Source: Pseudomonadota bacterium
GTDB taxonomy: Bacteria > Pseudomonadota > Gammaproteobacteria > Steroidobacterales > Woeseiaceae
Length of the DNA stretch: 38,773 bases
Direction: 5' to 3'
NCBI GenBank assembly: GCA_022573655.1
Contig: JACZTO010000019.1
Span: 1 to 38,773 of the forward strand
Below, in pieces: positions 8,395 through 18,196 of this stretch. Position 1 is the first letter of the stretch, and each line of letters opens with the position of its first letter. Below the pieces are notes generated by a model. It was not told the origin of the DNA. It was given only the letters and a program-made list of their open reading frames with translations, and ran no database searches. The position numbers and the translations under genes were made by a program.

Positions 8395-8487
8395 GGCATC
8401 CGGATCGAAAGCATCTTTCGACAGGATCAGGCAATCGTCAAAGGCTTTGTCGTTGTTGATGGTTTTTCCATTCCCTGGATCGTCCTG

Positions 8488-8621
8488 CTACTTTAGGATT
8501 TTTAGCAGAAAATCACTGTGAGACGACTCACATTTGAGACATCCCCGCAATCCGGCCCACCTCCGGACTATCAGCCTGTTTATTATTAAATAACAGCAAC
8601 TTATAGGATGTATCGCGCACG
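8488..8621. other. Non-coding stretch between the orphan fragment and the alpha-operon terminator
   Basis: No credible gene. It holds small hairpins: TGTGAG/CTCACA with loop ACGA at 8517-8532, TCCGG/CCGGA around 8553-8569, and an AT-rich imperfect CTGTT/AACAG stem near 8575-8596. I see no clear promoter. Confidence 0.6.
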
Positions 8622-8645
8622 AAAAAGCCGGGCAACGCCCGGCTT
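8622..8645 (-). terminator. Intrinsic terminator of the ribosomal supercluster
   Basis: On the minus strand the stem AGCCGGGC/GCCCGGCT (8 bp, loop GTT) is followed directly by a T run (TTTTT). It starts 27 bases after the rplQ stop and is the only strong intrinsic terminator I see in the minus-strand block. Confidence 0.93.
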
Positions 8646-8672
8646 ATTGTAACAACGAGCTTCGCGCGTGAC

Positions 8673-9053
8673 CTACTCGTCCTCCACCACCTCCGGAGCC
8701 TGCTCTGTCAACATGACGATCGCCATCGGCGCGGCATCACCCGGACGTGGGCCGGTCTTCAGAATGCGCAGGTAACCACCTGGGCGATCCTTGAATCGCG
8801 GACCGAGATCCGAGAATAATTTGCCGACAACTTCTTTGTCACGCAGGCGGCTGAACGCCAAACGGCGATTGGCAACGCTGTCTTCTTTTGCAAGCGTGAT
8901 CAGCGGCTCAACGACGCGACGCAGTTCTTTTGCTTTGGGTAACGTCGTCTTGATCGTTTCATGCAGCAGCATCGACGTAGCCATGTTACGGAACATAGCC
9001 TTACGGTGTGAGCTATTACGACCCAGTCGACGACCGGATTTTCTATGACGCAT
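8673..9053 (-). CDS. rplQ: 50S ribosomal protein L17
   Basis: 126 residues (E. coli 127). The N-terminus [20 protein letters not shown] is the L17 signature, followed by [17 protein letters not shown]. Last gene of the alpha operon, 52 bases after rpoA and just before the terminator. The gene ends GAG TAG, so the stop lies in a GTAG, and ACGCGCGAA follows closely; this may be a decayed REP. Confidence 0.98.
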   Translation of the reverse strand: MRHRKSGRRLGRNSSHRKAMFRNMATSMLLHETIKTTLPKAKELRRVVEPLITLAKEDSVANRRLAFSRLRDKEVVGKLFSDLGPRFKDRPGGYLRILKTGPRPGDAAPMAIVMLTEQAPEVVEDE

Positions 9054-9105
9054 TTCTTTTCCTAAGAATTAAATTCCTAAAACAACGTTCTCTACATCAA
9101 GAACA

Positions 9106-10107
9106 TTAAATCACGATCTCATGCTCGGGACGCAAGCTTGCCGGCGGCCAGTTGTCCAGGTGCATTCCCAGACCCAAACCGTGGCCTTCCAGAACTTCCT
9201 TGATCTCGGTCAAAGACTTCTTGCCGAGATTCGGCGTACGCAAGAGCTCGACTTCAGTGCGCTGTACCAAGTCACCGATGTACATGATGTTCTCGGCCTT
9301 GAGGCAATTCGCAGAACGAACAGTAAGCTCAAGTTCATCGACCGGACGTAGCAGAATCGGATCAACCTGATTCTCAGCTTGTGCACCAACACCCTCTTCC
9401 TGGCCCTGCAGATCAACAAAGACTGACAACTGATCCTTGAGGATGCTGCCAGCACGGCGAATAGCCTCTTCGGGGTCAATCGTGCCGTTGGTCTCGATTT
9501 CGATGAGCAATTTGTCGAGGTCTGTGCGCTGTTCTACGCGAGCCGATTCAACGTTGTACGTAACGCGATTAATCGGGCTGAACGATGCATCGAGCTGCAA
9601 ACGGCCGATCGGTCCCGTCTGGTCTTCGAAAACCGGGCGCTGTGTCGCCGGACGATAGCCGCGGCCGCGCTCGACCTTGATCAACATGTTCAACTCTCCG
9701 GCCTTGGTCAGGTTCGCGATGACCAGATCAGGATTCACGATTTCGACATCATGATCGAGCTGAATGTCCCCTGCCGTAACCGGACCCGGACCACGCTTGG
9801 AAATGCGCAGCTCTGCAGAATCGCGAGCATTCATTACGATGGCAACCTGCTTCAGGTTCAAGAGAATGTCGACGACATCCTCTTGCACACCTTCGATACT
9901 CGTGTACTCGTGGAGCACGCCCTCGATCTCCACTTCGGTAATAGCTGCACCGGGCATTGAAGACAAAAGAATGCGCCGCAGGGCATTGCCCAGCGTATGG
10001 CCAAAACCGCGTTCGAACGGCTCAATGGTAACCTTTGCTTGCAGATCGTTGACCGGCGTAACTTTTACAACGCGCGGCTTCAGAAATTCGTGTACTGATT
10101 CCTGCAT
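9106..10107 (-). CDS. rpoA: DNA-directed RNA polymerase subunit alpha
   Basis: Scaffold subunit of RNA polymerase, 333 residues. The N-terminal dimerisation and assembly domain includes [19 protein letters not shown] (residues 32-50). A linker follows, then the C-terminal domain from about residue 250, with R264 in [12 protein letters not shown] at the position of E. coli R265, which contacts UP-element DNA and activators. A strong AGGAGG Shine-Dalgarno lies just upstream, in the short gap after rpsD. Confidence 0.99.
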   Translation of the reverse strand: MQESVHEFLKPRVVKVTPVNDLQAKVTIEPFERGFGHTLGNALRRILLSSMPGAAITEVEIEGVLHEYTSIEGVQEDVVDILLNLKQVAIVMNARDSAELRISKRGPGPVTAGDIQLDHDVEIVNPDLVIANLTKAGELNMLIKVERGRGYRPATQRPVFEDQTGPIGRLQLDASFSPINRVTYNVESARVEQRTDLDKLLIEIETNGTIDPEEAIRRAGSILKDQLSVFVDLQGQEEGVGAQAENQVDPILLRPVDELELTVRSANCLKAENIMYIGDLVQRTEVELLRTPNLGKKSLTEIKEVLEGHGLGLGMHLDNWPPASLRPEHEIVI

Positions 10108-10124
10108 GGAAATTATCCTCCTAA

Positions 10125-10745
10125 CTACTTCGAGTACAACTCGACGACAAGATTTTCGTTAATATCGGGGAGAATGTCTTCCCGGTCCGGCAATGACTTC
10201 AGAACACCAGCCATCTTTTTGGAATCGACGTTTACCCACTCCGGCAAGCCAACCTGGCTTGCGATTTCCAGTGCGCTCTGAATACGCAGTTGTTTCTTCG
10301 CTTTCTCACGAATCGTAACCGCATCACCGGCCTTGAGCTGAGCAGATGGAATGTTAACGATCTTGCCATTAACTTCGATGCTCTTGTGGCTCACAAGCTG
10401 ACGTGCTTCAGCGCGGGTCGACGCAAAACCCATGCGATACACAACATTGTCCAGACGCCCTTCCAAAAGGCGCAGCAGGTTTTCACCCGTTGACCCCTTC
10501 AGCTGTGCCGCACGTTTGTAATAGTTGCGGAATTGACGTTCCAGTACGCCGTACATGCGGCGCAGCTTCTGCTTCTCACGAAGTTGCAAGCCATATTCCG
10601 ACAGGCGCGGCCGACGTTGTGGCGCACCACCCGGGGGTACATCAAGCTTGCACTTCGATTCCAGCGGCCTTAAGCCGCTCTTGAGAAACAGATCCGTGCC
10701 TTCGCGGCGGGACAGTTTACATTTTGGTCCTAAATATCTTGCCAT
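10125..10745 (-). CDS. rpsD: 30S ribosomal protein S4
   Basis: Primary 16S rRNA-binding protein, 206 residues like E. coli. N-terminus [20 protein letters not shown]. The S4 RNA-binding domain is in the second half ([27 protein letters not shown]). It lacks the four-cysteine zinc site of some S4 proteins; only two cysteines are present in the N-terminal region. In E. coli S4 represses the alpha operon; here the gene keeps that operon position. Confidence 0.99.
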   Translation of the reverse strand: MARYLGPKCKLSRREGTDLFLKSGLRPLESKCKLDVPPGGAPQRRPRLSEYGLQLREKQKLRRMYGVLERQFRNYYKRAAQLKGSTGENLLRLLEGRLDNVVYRMGFASTRAEARQLVSHKSIEVNGKIVNIPSAQLKAGDAVTIREKAKKQLRIQSALEIASQVGLPEWVNVDSKKMAGVLKSLPDREDILPDINENLVVELYSK

Positions 10746-10755
10746 TGTTCAGCCT

Positions 10756-11136
10756 CTAAACGCGACGCTTTTTGGGCGGGCGACAGCCATTGTGAGGAAT
10801 GGGTGTAACGTCCTCAATATTTTGAATACGCAGCCCCAGAGAGTTCAGGGCACGAACAGCGGACTCGCGACCTGGGCCTGGCCCACGCACACGTACATCC
10901 AAGTTCTTGACACCGAACTCGAGAGCCGCCCGGCCCGCTTTGTCTGATGCTACCTGAGCCGCAAACGGGGTGGATTTACGAGAACCACGGAACCCGCAAC
11001 CACCAGCGGTTGCCCACGACAGGGTGTTGCCCTGACGATCTGTTATCGTGATTATTGTGTTGTTGAAGGAAGCATGTATGTGCGCGACAGCGTCAACAAC
11101 GTGCTTTTTTACCTTCTTCTTTTTAGCTTCTGCCAT
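10756..11136 (-). CDS. rpsK: 30S ribosomal protein S11
   Basis: Platform protein of the small subunit, 126 residues. [35 protein letters not shown] and the basic C-terminus [11 protein letters not shown] are typical. It follows an interrupted REP hairpin and precedes rpsD by 10 bases. Confidence 0.99.
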   Translation of the reverse strand: MAEAKKKKVKKHVVDAVAHIHASFNNTIITITDRQGNTLSWATAGGCGFRGSRKSTPFAAQVASDKAGRAALEFGVKNLDVRVRGPGPGRESAVRALNSLGLRIQNIEDVTPIPHNGCRPPKKRRV

Positions 11137-11143
11137 AATTTTA

Positions 11144-11214
11144 TTCGCGGCCGTCTTCGTAGTACGTTGAACTGTATTTCTAGTTCGTGGTGCTATTTCT
11201 ACGGCCGCTCCTAC
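11144..11214 (-). repeat. Interrupted GTAG-type REP between rpsM and rpsK
   Basis: On the minus strand GTAGGAG (from 11214) is followed by GCGGCCGT (11201-11208). Its exact complement ACGGCCGC (11147-11154) lies 46 bases further on and is followed by the usual CGCGAA-type tail. The normal 3-4-base loop is thus replaced by a 46-base insert. GTAG directly follows the rpsM stop (TAG, 11215-11217). Confidence 0.75.
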
Positions 11215-11571
11215 CTATCGTTTTATTGGACGCCGCGGGCCCTTACGGGTACGCGCATTCGTACGAGTGCGTTGGCCGCGCAGCGGCAAACCACGTCTGT
11301 GACGGATACCCCGGTACGAACCCAGATCCATCAAACGCTTGATGTTCATCGACGTCTCACGACGCAGATCACCTTCAACTGTAAACGTAGCGACTGCGGT
11401 GCGCAGCTTCACAACCTCGGGCTCAGCCAGATCCTTGACCTGGATGTCCGGGGCTACTCCTGCCGCCTCGCAAATTTGCTTCGCGCGTGAACTTCCAATG
11501 CCGAAAATCGTCGTCAATGCAATCACGACGTGCTTCGTCAATGGAATATTTATGCCTGCTATGCGTGCCAC
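11215..11571 (-). CDS. rpsM: 30S ribosomal protein S13
   Basis: Head protein of the small subunit, 118 residues as in E. coli. [20 protein letters not shown], a helix-two-turn-helix region, and the basic C-terminal tail [17 protein letters not shown]. First gene of the alpha operon, 31 bases after rpmJ. A REP begins at the base after its stop. Confidence 0.99.
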   Translation of the reverse strand: MARIAGINIPLTKHVVIALTTIFGIGSSRAKQICEAAGVAPDIQVKDLAEPEVVKLRTAVATFTVEGDLRRETSMNIKRLMDLGSYRGIRHRRGLPLRGQRTRTNARTRKGPRRPIKR

Positions 11572-11602
11572 TTACGGTTTCCTTATCAAATAGCGCAGGG
11601 AA

Positions 11603-11716
11603 CTAGCCCTGACGCTGCTTATGCCGTGCATCTGTGCAAATCACTCGCACGACACCCTTGCGGCGAATAATTTTGCAGTTTCTGCAAATCTTCTTAACTG
11701 ATGCTCTTACTTTCAT
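11603..11716 (-). CDS. rpmJ: 50S ribosomal protein L36 (zinc form)
   Basis: 37 residues beginning [20 protein letters not shown] and ending HKQRQG. The zinc ligands C11, C14, C27 and H32 are all present, so this is the zinc-binding paralogue. AGGAGAAAGCTC precedes the ATG. It lies between secY and rpsM, the usual position at the end of the spc operon. Confidence 0.97.
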   Translation of the reverse strand: MKVRASVKKICRNCKIIRRKGVVRVICTDARHKQRQG

Positions 11717-11742
11717 GAGCTTTCTCCTAAGCGCTGAATAGC

Positions 11743-13104
11743 TCAGCGAACTTGTCCGCTCCGGCCATAGTTGCGCAGGTTGGCTTTTTGCATCATGCCT
11801 TCGTACTGGTGACTCACGGCGTGTGCCTGCAGCTGCGACATGAAGTCCATCGTAACCACGACCAGAATCAGCAACGATGTGCCACCAAAGCTAAATGGCA
11901 TGGCCGGGTAGAACATGCGAACCACCTCAGGGAGAAGACATACACCAGCGATATAAAGCGCTCCCCAAAACGTCAGTCGAGTCAGAACCCGATCAATGTA
12001 GTCTGCTGTGTGGGCGCCCGGCCGAATACCCGGCAGAAAAGCGCCTGCTTTCTTCAGATTGTCCGCTGTGTCATTCGAGTTGTACATCAGAGCGGTGTAG
12101 AAAAAGCAGAAGAAAATAATCATTGCTGCATACATCAATACGTAAACAGGCTGGCCCGGTCCCAGGTTTGCACCAATCGTCTGCAACATCCGCTGCACGG
12201 CGTTGGGATCGGCGGCCTGACCGAAAAACTGTGCGATCGTCGCCGGGAACATCAGGATGCTTGAGGCAAAAATCGGCGGAATAACACCCGCCATGTTGAT
12301 CTTGAAGGGCAGATGCGTGCTCTGCGCCTGCATCATCCGGCGGCCTTGCTGGCGGCGCGCGTAGTTCACCGTGATGCGGCGTTGTGCACGCTCCATGTAG
12401 ACGACGAAGATAATCGCAACAATGCCGCCAAGAAGCATCATGAGCGCGGCAATCGATGACATCTCACCGGTGCGCACCAACTCTGCCGTGCCCGCGATGG
12501 TGGCAGGTAGTCCCGAGACAATGCCGGCAAGGATAATCATCGAGATACCGTTACCGATACCACGTTCGGTGATCTGCTCCCCCAGCCACATCAGGAAAAC
12601 CGTGCCTGTCACCAGAGTGATGCAGGCCGTAATCAGGAACGCAGTACCCGGATTGACGACCAGGCCAGGTTGGTTTTGCAGCCAGGACGCAGCGGCGACC
12701 GACTGAAAACTCGCAAGAGCAACCGTACCGTAACGCGTGTACTTAACGATTTGCCGGCGGCCCTGTTCTCCTTCTTTACGCAGTTGCTGCAGCTGCGGCA
12801 CGATATGGCTCGCCATCTGCATGATGATCGACGACGAAATATAAGGCACGATACCGAGGGCAAAAATGCCAAAGCGCGACAATGCGCCACCCGAGAACAT
12901 ATTGAACATGCCCAACAGGTTGCCCGACTGCTGCTCAAAGAATCTGGCCAACTCAACCGGGTCCACGCCTGGTACCGGAATATAGGTACCCACGCGGTAT
13001 ACGATCAACGCACCGACAAGGAATAGAAACCGGACTTTCAATTCGCCCAGTTTGCTCCCTGTCTTCGCCGGATCTGCCGGATTTTGTTGAAGCCTTTTCG
13101 CCAC
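11743..13104 (-). CDS. secY: Preprotein translocase subunit SecY
   Basis: Channel of the SecYEG translocon in the inner membrane, 453 residues with about ten transmembrane segments. Start GTG at 13104, one base after the rplO stop. Conserved blocks include [23 protein letters not shown] (TM2, plug region), [15 protein letters not shown], and NYARRQQGR in a cytoplasmic loop. It is co-transcribed with ribosomal protein genes, as in other bacteria. Confidence 0.98.
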   Translation of the reverse strand: MAKRLQQNPADPAKTGSKLGELKVRFLFLVGALIVYRVGTYIPVPGVDPVELARFFEQQSGNLLGMFNMFSGGALSRFGIFALGIVPYISSSIIMQMASHIVPQLQQLRKEGEQGRRQIVKYTRYGTVALASFQSVAAASWLQNQPGLVVNPGTAFLITACITLVTGTVFLMWLGEQITERGIGNGISMIILAGIVSGLPATIAGTAELVRTGEMSSIAALMMLLGGIVAIIFVVYMERAQRRITVNYARRQQGRRMMQAQSTHLPFKINMAGVIPPIFASSILMFPATIAQFFGQAADPNAVQRMLQTIGANLGPGQPVYVLMYAAMIIFFCFFYTALMYNSNDTADNLKKAGAFLPGIRPGAHTADYIDRVLTRLTFWGALYIAGVCLLPEVVRMFYPAMPFSFGGTSLLILVVVTMDFMSQLQAHAVSHQYEGMMQKANLRNYGRSGQVR

Positions 13105-13105
13105 T

Positions 13106-13540
13106 CTAATTCTCTATTGAACCGCCAGCTTTCTCGATATCTGCACGGGCACCCTTGGTGACCACCAGACCCTTCAGCTTGACTGCTTTCGTAATTTTCC
13201 CGGACTTGATGACCTTAACTTTGGTCACAAACGCCGGCACGAGATTCGCTGCCTTCAGTACTTCCATATCGACGACCTTGGCCGTCGGAATCTCAAGCTC
13301 GTGCAAACGTAGCTCGGCCGTGAGGCGCGCCATCCGCGAACGGAAACCGACCTTCGGCAGGCGACGCTGCAGCGGCATCTGTCCGCCCTCGAAGCCAACC
13401 TTGTGATAGCCACCGGAACGAGATTTCTGCCCTTTCTGGCCTCGACCACTGGTCTTGCCCTGGCCCGCAGAATGACCGCGGCCACGGCGCTTACCCACTT
13501 TTTTTGCACCCTTGCCGGGTGAAATGTCATTCAAATGCAT
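13106..13540 (-). CDS. rplO: 50S ribosomal protein L15
   Basis: 144 residues as in E. coli. The glycine- and lysine-rich N-terminal extension ([19 protein letters not shown]) that penetrates 23S rRNA is clear. One base separates it from rpmD upstream and from secY downstream. Confidence 0.98.
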   Translation of the reverse strand: MHLNDISPGKGAKKVGKRRGRGHSAGQGKTSGRGQKGQKSRSGGYHKVGFEGGQMPLQRRLPKVGFRSRMARLTAELRLHELEIPTAKVVDMEVLKAANLVPAFVTKVKVIKSGKITKAVKLKGLVVTKGARADIEKAGGSIEN

Positions 13541-13541
13541 G

Positions 13542-13730
13542 TCAGGCTTCCTCTACCGAAACCATGTAAGAGATGCGATTAATCATGCCGCGGTTCTCGG
13601 GCGTATCGATGACCGAAACTGTCTGGTGGATCTTTCTCAATCCCAATCCGGCAACGCAGGCCTTGTGGCTTTTCAGCCGCCCGTGCTTGCTCTTAACCAG
13701 CGTGACTCTTATCTCTTTTGGCTTCGCCAT
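13542..13730 (-). CDS. rpmD: 50S ribosomal protein L30
   Basis: 62 residues (E. coli 59): [31 protein letters not shown], then [14 protein letters not shown], the L30 signature. Located between rpsE and rplO as expected in the spc operon. Confidence 0.97.
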   Translation of the reverse strand: MAKPKEIRVTLVKSKHGRLKSHKACVAGLGLRKIHQTVSVIDTPENRGMINRISYMVSVEEA

Positions 13731-13787
13731 GTTCTTGTCTCTGTGTCTCTTGCTCTATGAACCCTCAACCCCGGAACTGCTTGTTCC

Positions 13788-14294
13788 CTAGGCGAGGATT
13801 TCCTTAACTTTCTTGCCGCGCTTCGCTGCGATCGATTGCGGTGAATGAATCTCCGACAGTCCCTTGATCGTTGCGCGTACAACGTTGATCGGATTGCGTG
13901 ACCCATAGCTCTTGGCCAGCACATTACGCACACCAGCCGCTTCGAACACCGCGCGCATCGCACCGCCGGCGATAACACCGGTACCTTCAGAGGCCGGTTG
14001 CATGTAAACCAGTGTGGCGCCGTGACGACCTTTCTTCGCGTATTGCAAGGTGCCGTTGTTCAAATTGATTTCGATCATATTTTTACGTGCAGACTGCATC
14101 GATTTTTGAATCGCAATCGGTACTTCTCTAGCCTTGCCATACCCGAAACCAACCTGGCCCTGACCGTCACCGACAACAGTCAGTGCAGTGAAGCCAAACT
14201 GACGACCACCTTTTACGACTTTGGCGACGCGGTTTACGGTGACCAGTTTTTCGATCAGGTCATCGTTCGATTGATTTTGTTCGTTTCTAGCCAT
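13788..14294 (-). CDS. rpsE: 30S ribosomal protein S5
   Basis: 168 residues. The double-stranded RNA-binding N-domain includes [18 protein letters not shown] and the fidelity-related loop; the C-domain includes [20 protein letters not shown] 57-base gap to rpmD contains a small hairpin GGAAC/GTTCC (13772-13786). Confidence 0.98.
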   Translation of the reverse strand: MARNEQNQSNDDLIEKLVTVNRVAKVVKGGRQFGFTALTVVGDGQGQVGFGYGKAREVPIAIQKSMQSARKNMIEINLNNGTLQYAKKGRHGATLVYMQPASEGTGVIAGGAMRAVFEAAGVRNVLAKSYGSRNPINVVRATIKGLSEIHSPQSIAAKRGKKVKEILA

Positions 14295-14305
14295 AGTTGA
14301 TCTCT

Positions 14306-14665
14306 CTAAAACTTCAATCCCGCTTCGCGGGCTGCATCAGCCAGTGCCTTTACACGGCCGTGATAGCGAAAACCTGAACGATCGAACGCAACGGTGTCCA
14401 CACCAGCCGCCTTCGCTTTCTCAGCAATACGAGCGCCGACGATTGCTGCCGCTTCGACGTTGCCGCCATTCTTGATTCCCTTGCGAACCTCGGCTTCGAG
14501 CGACGAAGCTGCCACGATAATCCGGCCGCCGTCAGCACCGATAACCTGCGCATAAATGTGACGCGGTGTGCGATGCACACTCAGGCGGCTAACCTCGAGT
14601 TCATGAATCTTCGCGCGGCCTCTGCGGGCGCGACGTAGACGATTTTCTTTTTTGTTCAGCTTCAT
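14306..14665 (-). CDS. rplR: 50S ribosomal protein L18
   Basis: 5S rRNA-binding protein, 119 residues. Basic N-terminus [18 protein letters not shown], then [16 protein letters not shown] and the C-terminal [20 protein letters not shown]. Confidence 0.98.
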   Translation of the reverse strand: MKLNKKENRLRRARRGRAKIHELEVSRLSVHRTPRHIYAQVIGADGGRIIVAASSLEAEVRKGIKNGGNVEAAAIVGARIAEKAKAAGVDTVAFDRSGFRYHGRVKALADAAREAGLKF

Positions 14666-14680
14666 CGTGCTTTCACCTAA

Positions 14681-15214
14681 TTATTTCTTCTTCGCTTCCT
14701 TCAGAATGACACGCTCATTTGCGTATCGAACACCCTTGCCCTTGTAAGGCTCAGGCGGCCGGAAGCGGCGAATTTCGGCGGCGACCTGACCAACTTGTTG
14801 TTTGTCAGCGCCCCTAATCACTATTTCTGTCTGGCTTGGCGTTTCGAGGCTTATGCCCCCAGGCGCTTCGTAAACGACCGGGTGCGAAAAACCAAGCGTC
14901 AAGTTCAGCTTTTTGCCCTGTAAGTGGGCGCGATAACCAACACCAACCAGCTCAAGCTTGCGTTCGAATCCCTGCGACACACCTTCGGCCATGTTTGCGA
15001 CGAGCGCGCGCATTGTGCCGGCCATCGCTCTCGAAAAACGCGAGCCCGAACGCGGCGCGAGACTTAGTACATTCTCGTCCTGCTTCAGCTCAACTTCTGA
15101 ATTCAGCTCCAGCGATAACTCGCCCTTGCTGCCCTTCAGCGTGACGATATTGCCGTTTTGATTGAACTCAACGCCTTCTGGCAGCTCAACGGGTTCTTTT
15201 GCAATTCTTGACAT
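14681..15214 (-). CDS. rplF: 50S ribosomal protein L6
   Basis: 177 residues, the same length as in E. coli. [38 protein letters not shown], and the C-terminal signature [15 protein letters not shown] that contacts the sarcin-ricin loop. Confidence 0.98.
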   Translation of the reverse strand: MSRIAKEPVELPEGVEFNQNGNIVTLKGSKGELSLELNSEVELKQDENVLSLAPRSGSRFSRAMAGTMRALVANMAEGVSQGFERKLELVGVGYRAHLQGKKLNLTLGFSHPVVYEAPGGISLETPSQTEIVIRGADKQQVGQVAAEIRRFRPPEPYKGKGVRYANERVILKEAKKK

Positions 15215-15245
15215 TGTCCTGTCTCTACTTAATTAGGATCACGCA

Positions 15246-15641
15246 TCAGGAAACGATGCAAAGAACCTCACCACCAATACCTTTTTTCCGGGCTTGACGA
15301 TCACTCATCACGCCAGCGGACGTCGAAACGATAGCCACACCGAGGCCACCCATTACTTTCGGCAGACCTTCCTTGCCGCGGTAAATCCGCAGGCCAGGGC
15401 GGCTCGAGCGCTGAATGGTCTCAATAACAGGCACGCCCTCGAAGTACTTCAACTCAATCGTGAGTTGTTTCGTGGAACCCTCGCCATCGTTGGTGAAACC
15501 GGTGATGTAACCCTCGTCTTGCAGTACTTTCGCGACGGCCTCTTTGGCCTTCGAAGCCGGCATCGACACGCTTAATTTACGTGCGCCCTGGCCATTTCGA
15601 ATACGCGTCAGCATATCTGCGATCGGATCGTTCATACTCAT
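15246..15641 (-). CDS. rpsH: 30S ribosomal protein S8
   Basis: 131 residues. [14 protein letters not shown] at the N-terminus and [20 protein letters not shown] near the C-terminus are S8 signatures. In E. coli S8 represses the spc operon by binding near rplE; I did not find a specific site here. Confidence 0.98.
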   Translation of the reverse strand: MSMNDPIADMLTRIRNGQGARKLSVSMPASKAKEAVAKVLQDEGYITGFTNDGEGSTKQLTIELKYFEGVPVIETIQRSSRPGLRIYRGKEGLPKVMGGLGVAIVSTSAGVMSDRQARKKGIGGEVLCIVS

Positions 15642-15654
15642 AATCTATCTCCGC

Positions 15655-15960
15655 CTACCAGCTTGCTTTCGTCAGCCCGGGTATTTCCCCGCTCATGGCT
15701 GCTTCACGAAGTTTGTTACGGCCAAGGCCGAACTTGCGATAAACGCCATGCGGTCGACCCGTGATCGCGCACCGGTTGCGTTGCCGCGTCGGGCTGCCAT
15801 CACGTGGCAAATCGTTCAGCTTCGCCTGGGCAACAGCACGCTCTTCATCAGAGCTGTGAATGCTGCGAACGATTGCTTTCAGTTTCTTGCGCTTTTCAGC
15901 CTGCCTTGCTACGAGCTTGGCACGCTTCTTTTCGCGCATGATCATCGACGTTTTGGCCAT
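15655..15960 (-). CDS. rpsN: 30S ribosomal protein S14 (zinc-free form)
   Basis: 101 residues, the long form without the CxxC zinc pairs. N-terminus [18 protein letters not shown]-terminal signature [20 protein letters not shown]. Confidence 0.98.
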   Translation of the reverse strand: MAKTSMIMREKKRAKLVARQAEKRKKLKAIVRSIHSSDEERAVAQAKLNDLPRDGSPTRQRNRCAITGRPHGVYRKFGLGRNKLREAAMSGEIPGLTKASW

Positions 15961-15969
15961 ATTCTCTCT

Positions 15970-16509
15970 CTATTTCTTGAAGGGGAAGTTGAACGCCTCC
16001 AGCAACGCCTTGCCTTCCTCGGGTGTACTTGCAGACGTGGTAATGGTGATATCCATGCCACGTACTGCATCAATTGTGTCGTAATTTATTTCCGGAAAAA
16101 TAATCTGTTCCTCAACGCCCATGCTGTAGTTGCCCTGGCGATCGAACGACTTTGGGCTCAGCCCACGAAAGTCACGGATACGCGGGATCGCAACGCTTAC
16201 GAGACGATCCAGAAACTCATACATTCGTTCCCGGCGCAGCGTGACCTTGCAACCAATGGCCATGCCATCGCGAATCTTGAAACCGGCGACAGACTTGCGA
16301 GCAAGTGTCGTAACTGGCCTCTGACCTGAAATTTTCTCCATGTCGTCACGAGCTTTTTCCATGATCTTCTTGTCAGCAACCGCTTCACCAACACCCATGT
16401 TCAGGGTGATCTTGGTGATCCGCGGTACTTGCATGGGATTCTTCAGGCCCAGTTTCTTCTGGATCTCTCCAGCAAGTTCGCTCTTAAATTTTTCCTTTAA
16501 ACGTGCCAT
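15970..16509 (-). CDS. rplE: 50S ribosomal protein L5
   Basis: 5S rRNA-binding protein, 179 residues as in E. coli. [41 protein letters not shown], and [20 protein letters not shown] are typical. Confidence 0.99.
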   Translation of the reverse strand: MARLKEKFKSELAGEIQKKLGLKNPMQVPRITKITLNMGVGEAVADKKIMEKARDDMEKISGQRPVTTLARKSVAGFKIRDGMAIGCKVTLRRERMYEFLDRLVSVAIPRIRDFRGLSPKSFDRQGNYSMGVEEQIIFPEINYDTIDAVRGMDITITTSASTPEEGKALLEAFNFPFKK

Positions 16510-16520
16510 TGCTATTTCTC

Positions 16521-16835
16521 TTAAATATCGACTACGTCGCCGTTTCGAAAAACGCGCACTTTCTTGCCGTCGTCTGCAACGCTAAAACCGACTCGCTCAC
16601 CCTTCTTTGTCTTTGGGTTGAATACGAGAACGTTTGAAATGTCCATCGGCATCGCCGTATCGCGAATACCACCGGGCTCACCAATGTTCGGGTTTGGCTT
16701 GACGTGCTTCTTCGCCAGGTTTATGCCCTCGATAAGCACTCGTTCGTCAACAAAGATCTGCAACACGGTGCCACGGCGGCCTTTGTCCTTGCCGGTCGTT
16801 ACGATGACTTCGTCGCCTTTTCTAATCTTGTTCAT
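16521..16835 (-). CDS. rplX: 50S ribosomal protein L24
   Basis: Assembly-initiator protein, 104 residues as in E. coli. KOW motif [20 protein letters not shown] at the N-terminus, then [10 protein letters not shown]. Preceded by a REP that begins in the rplN stop codon. Confidence 0.98.
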   Translation of the reverse strand: MNKIRKGDEVIVTTGKDKGRRGTVLQIFVDERVLIEGINLAKKHVKPNPNIGEPGGIRDTAMPMDISNVLVFNPKTKKGERVGFSVADDGKKVRVFRNGDVVDI

Positions 16836-16842
16836 AGTTTCA

Positions 16843-16884
16843 TTCCCGCTCCAAGCGCGTATATGCCCTTTCGGGTACTCCTAC
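16843..16884 (-). repeat. Composite GTAG-type REP; its TAG is the rplN stop codon
   Basis: Minus strand: GTAGGAG, then TACCC-GAAA-GGGCATATA (a GAAA tetraloop hairpin), then a second stem CGCT/AGCG and a GGGAA tail. Bases 16881-16883 are both the rplN TAG and part of GTAG. Closely similar to the element at 38296-38336. Confidence 0.88.
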
Positions 16885-17249
16885 AGCACTTCCGGTGCAA
16901 GCGATATAATCTTCATGAACTGGTTGGTACGCAATTCACGTGTGACCGGCCCAAAAATACGCGTGCCAATTGGCTCGAGGCGAGCATTCAGCAGCACCGC
17001 CGCATTGCCGTCGAAGCGAATCAGCGAGCCGTCTTTGCGACGCACGCCCTTACGTGTACGAACGACGACGGCGTTATATACCTCGCCCTTCTTCACCTTG
17101 CCTCGCGGGATAGCGTCTTTAATGCTGACCTTGATAATGTCGCCCACACCGGCATAACGGCGCTTCGAACCGCCGAGCACCTTGATGCACTGTATGCGCC
17201 GGGCACCAGAGTTATCGGCCGCCTCCAGAACTGTCTGCATCTGAATCAT
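16881..17249 (-). CDS. rplN: 50S ribosomal protein L14
   Basis: 122 residues. [20 protein letters not shown] and the signature [20 protein letters not shown]; normal C-terminus [14 protein letters not shown] ([10 protein letters not shown]). Translation ends on the TAG that is also the GTAG of a REP. Confidence 0.99.
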   Translation of the reverse strand: MIQMQTVLEAADNSGARRIQCIKVLGGSKRRYAGVGDIIKVSIKDAIPRGKVKKGEVYNAVVVRTRKGVRRKDGSLIRFDGNAAVLLNARLEPIGTRIFGPVTRELRTNQFMKIISLAPEVL

Positions 17250-17268
17250 GTCTGCATCCTAAGTATTG

Positions 17269-17535
17269 TTACTTGTCTGCCGCGCGTTCAAGAACGTTCA
17301 CGACTGACCAGGATTTATTTTTGGAAATTGGACGACCGTCTGTGATCGCAACCCGATCGCCCAGCTTGCATTCGTTCGCTGCATCATGAGCAAGCACCTT
17401 GGTTGTACGGCGAATGTACTTGCCGTAAGCCTTATGCTTGATCAGACGCTCGATAGCGACCGACACCGTCTTGTCCATTTTGTCGCTTACGACACGACCG
17501 ACGAGGGTGCGCCGTACCTTTTTCTCTTCACTCAT
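17269..17535 (-). CDS. rpsQ: 30S ribosomal protein S17
   Basis: 88 residues. OB-fold protein with [20 protein letters not shown] and the [18 protein letters not shown] block. Starts inside the rpmC stop (ATGA, 17532-17535). Confidence 0.98.
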   Translation of the reverse strand: MSEEKKVRRTLVGRVVSDKMDKTVSVAIERLIKHKAYGKYIRRTTKVLAHDAANECKLGDRVAITDGRPISKNKSWSVVNVLERAADK

Positions 17536-17741
17536 TTGTCTTCACCTGCAGCACGCGCGAGTTCCTGCAGAACCGTCTTTACACGTGCGATATCTTTTCT
17601 GACGCGGCCGTGCTGATGCACCTGTGCCATTTCGCCCGTTGCCTGCTGCATACGCAGGTTGAATTGTTCGCGGCGAAGTGCGACGAGCTCTTCGTTAAGC
17701 TCCGGTGCCGACTTACTGCGTAGTTCTGTAGCATTCATCAC
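17532..17741 (-). CDS. rpmC: 50S ribosomal protein L29
   Basis: 69 residues. Two-helix protein with [20 protein letters not shown] and the signature [18 protein letters not shown] overlaps with both rplP and rpsQ indicate translational coupling. The start is ATGATG, so the second Met is an alternative. Confidence 0.97.
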   Translation of the reverse strand: MMNATELRSKSAPELNEELVALRREQFNLRMQQATGEMAQVHQHGRVRKDIARVKTVLQELARAAGEDK

Positions 17742-18151
17742 ATCACCTGCCGTGTAACAAACGTGGTGCCGAAGGGCAGTTTTGCGGCTGCCAGGCGGAA
17801 CGCTTCACGTGCCACCGCTTCGCTTACACCTTCCATCTCATACAGGACGCGGCCTGGCTGAACCTGACATACCCAGTATTCAACGTTGCCCTTGCCCTTA
17901 CCCTGACGCACTTCAAGCGGCTTCTTCGAGATTGGCTTGTCCGGGAACACCCGGATCCAGATCTTTCCGCCACGCTTGATGTGACGTGTCATTGCACGCC
18001 TGGCGGCTTCTATCTGACGCGCCGTCAGCCTACCGCGACCGGTTGCTTTGAGCCCGAACTCACCGAATGCAACGCTGCTTCCGCGCAGAGCAAGGCCGCG
18101 ATTGCGCCCTTTCATCTGCTTGCGAAATTTAGTTCTCTTTGGCTGTAACAT
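17738..18151 (-). CDS. rplP: 50S ribosomal protein L16
   Basis: 137 residues. [40 protein letters not shown] and [14 protein letters not shown] are typical. In E. coli the conserved Arg in [10 protein letters not shown] is hydroxylated by YcfD. Weak Shine-Dalgarno; a REP lies between it and rpsC. Confidence 0.98.
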   Translation of the reverse strand: MLQPKRTKFRKQMKGRNRGLALRGSSVAFGEFGLKATGRGRLTARQIEAARRAMTRHIKRGGKIWIRVFPDKPISKKPLEVRQGKGKGNVEYWVCQVQPGRVLYEMEGVSEAVAREAFRLAAAKLPFGTTFVTRQVM

Positions 18152-18171
18152 TTTGTTGTACCAATCTCATT

Positions 18172-18196
18172 TGTCGCGGCTAAGAGCCGGTCCTAC
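18172..18196 (-). repeat. GTAG-type REP; its TAG is the rpsC stop codon
   Basis: Minus strand: GTAGGAC, stem CGGCT, loop CTT, stem AGCCG, tail CGACA. Bases 18193-18195 are the rpsC TAG. Simple form, like the REP after rpsL. Confidence 0.9.
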
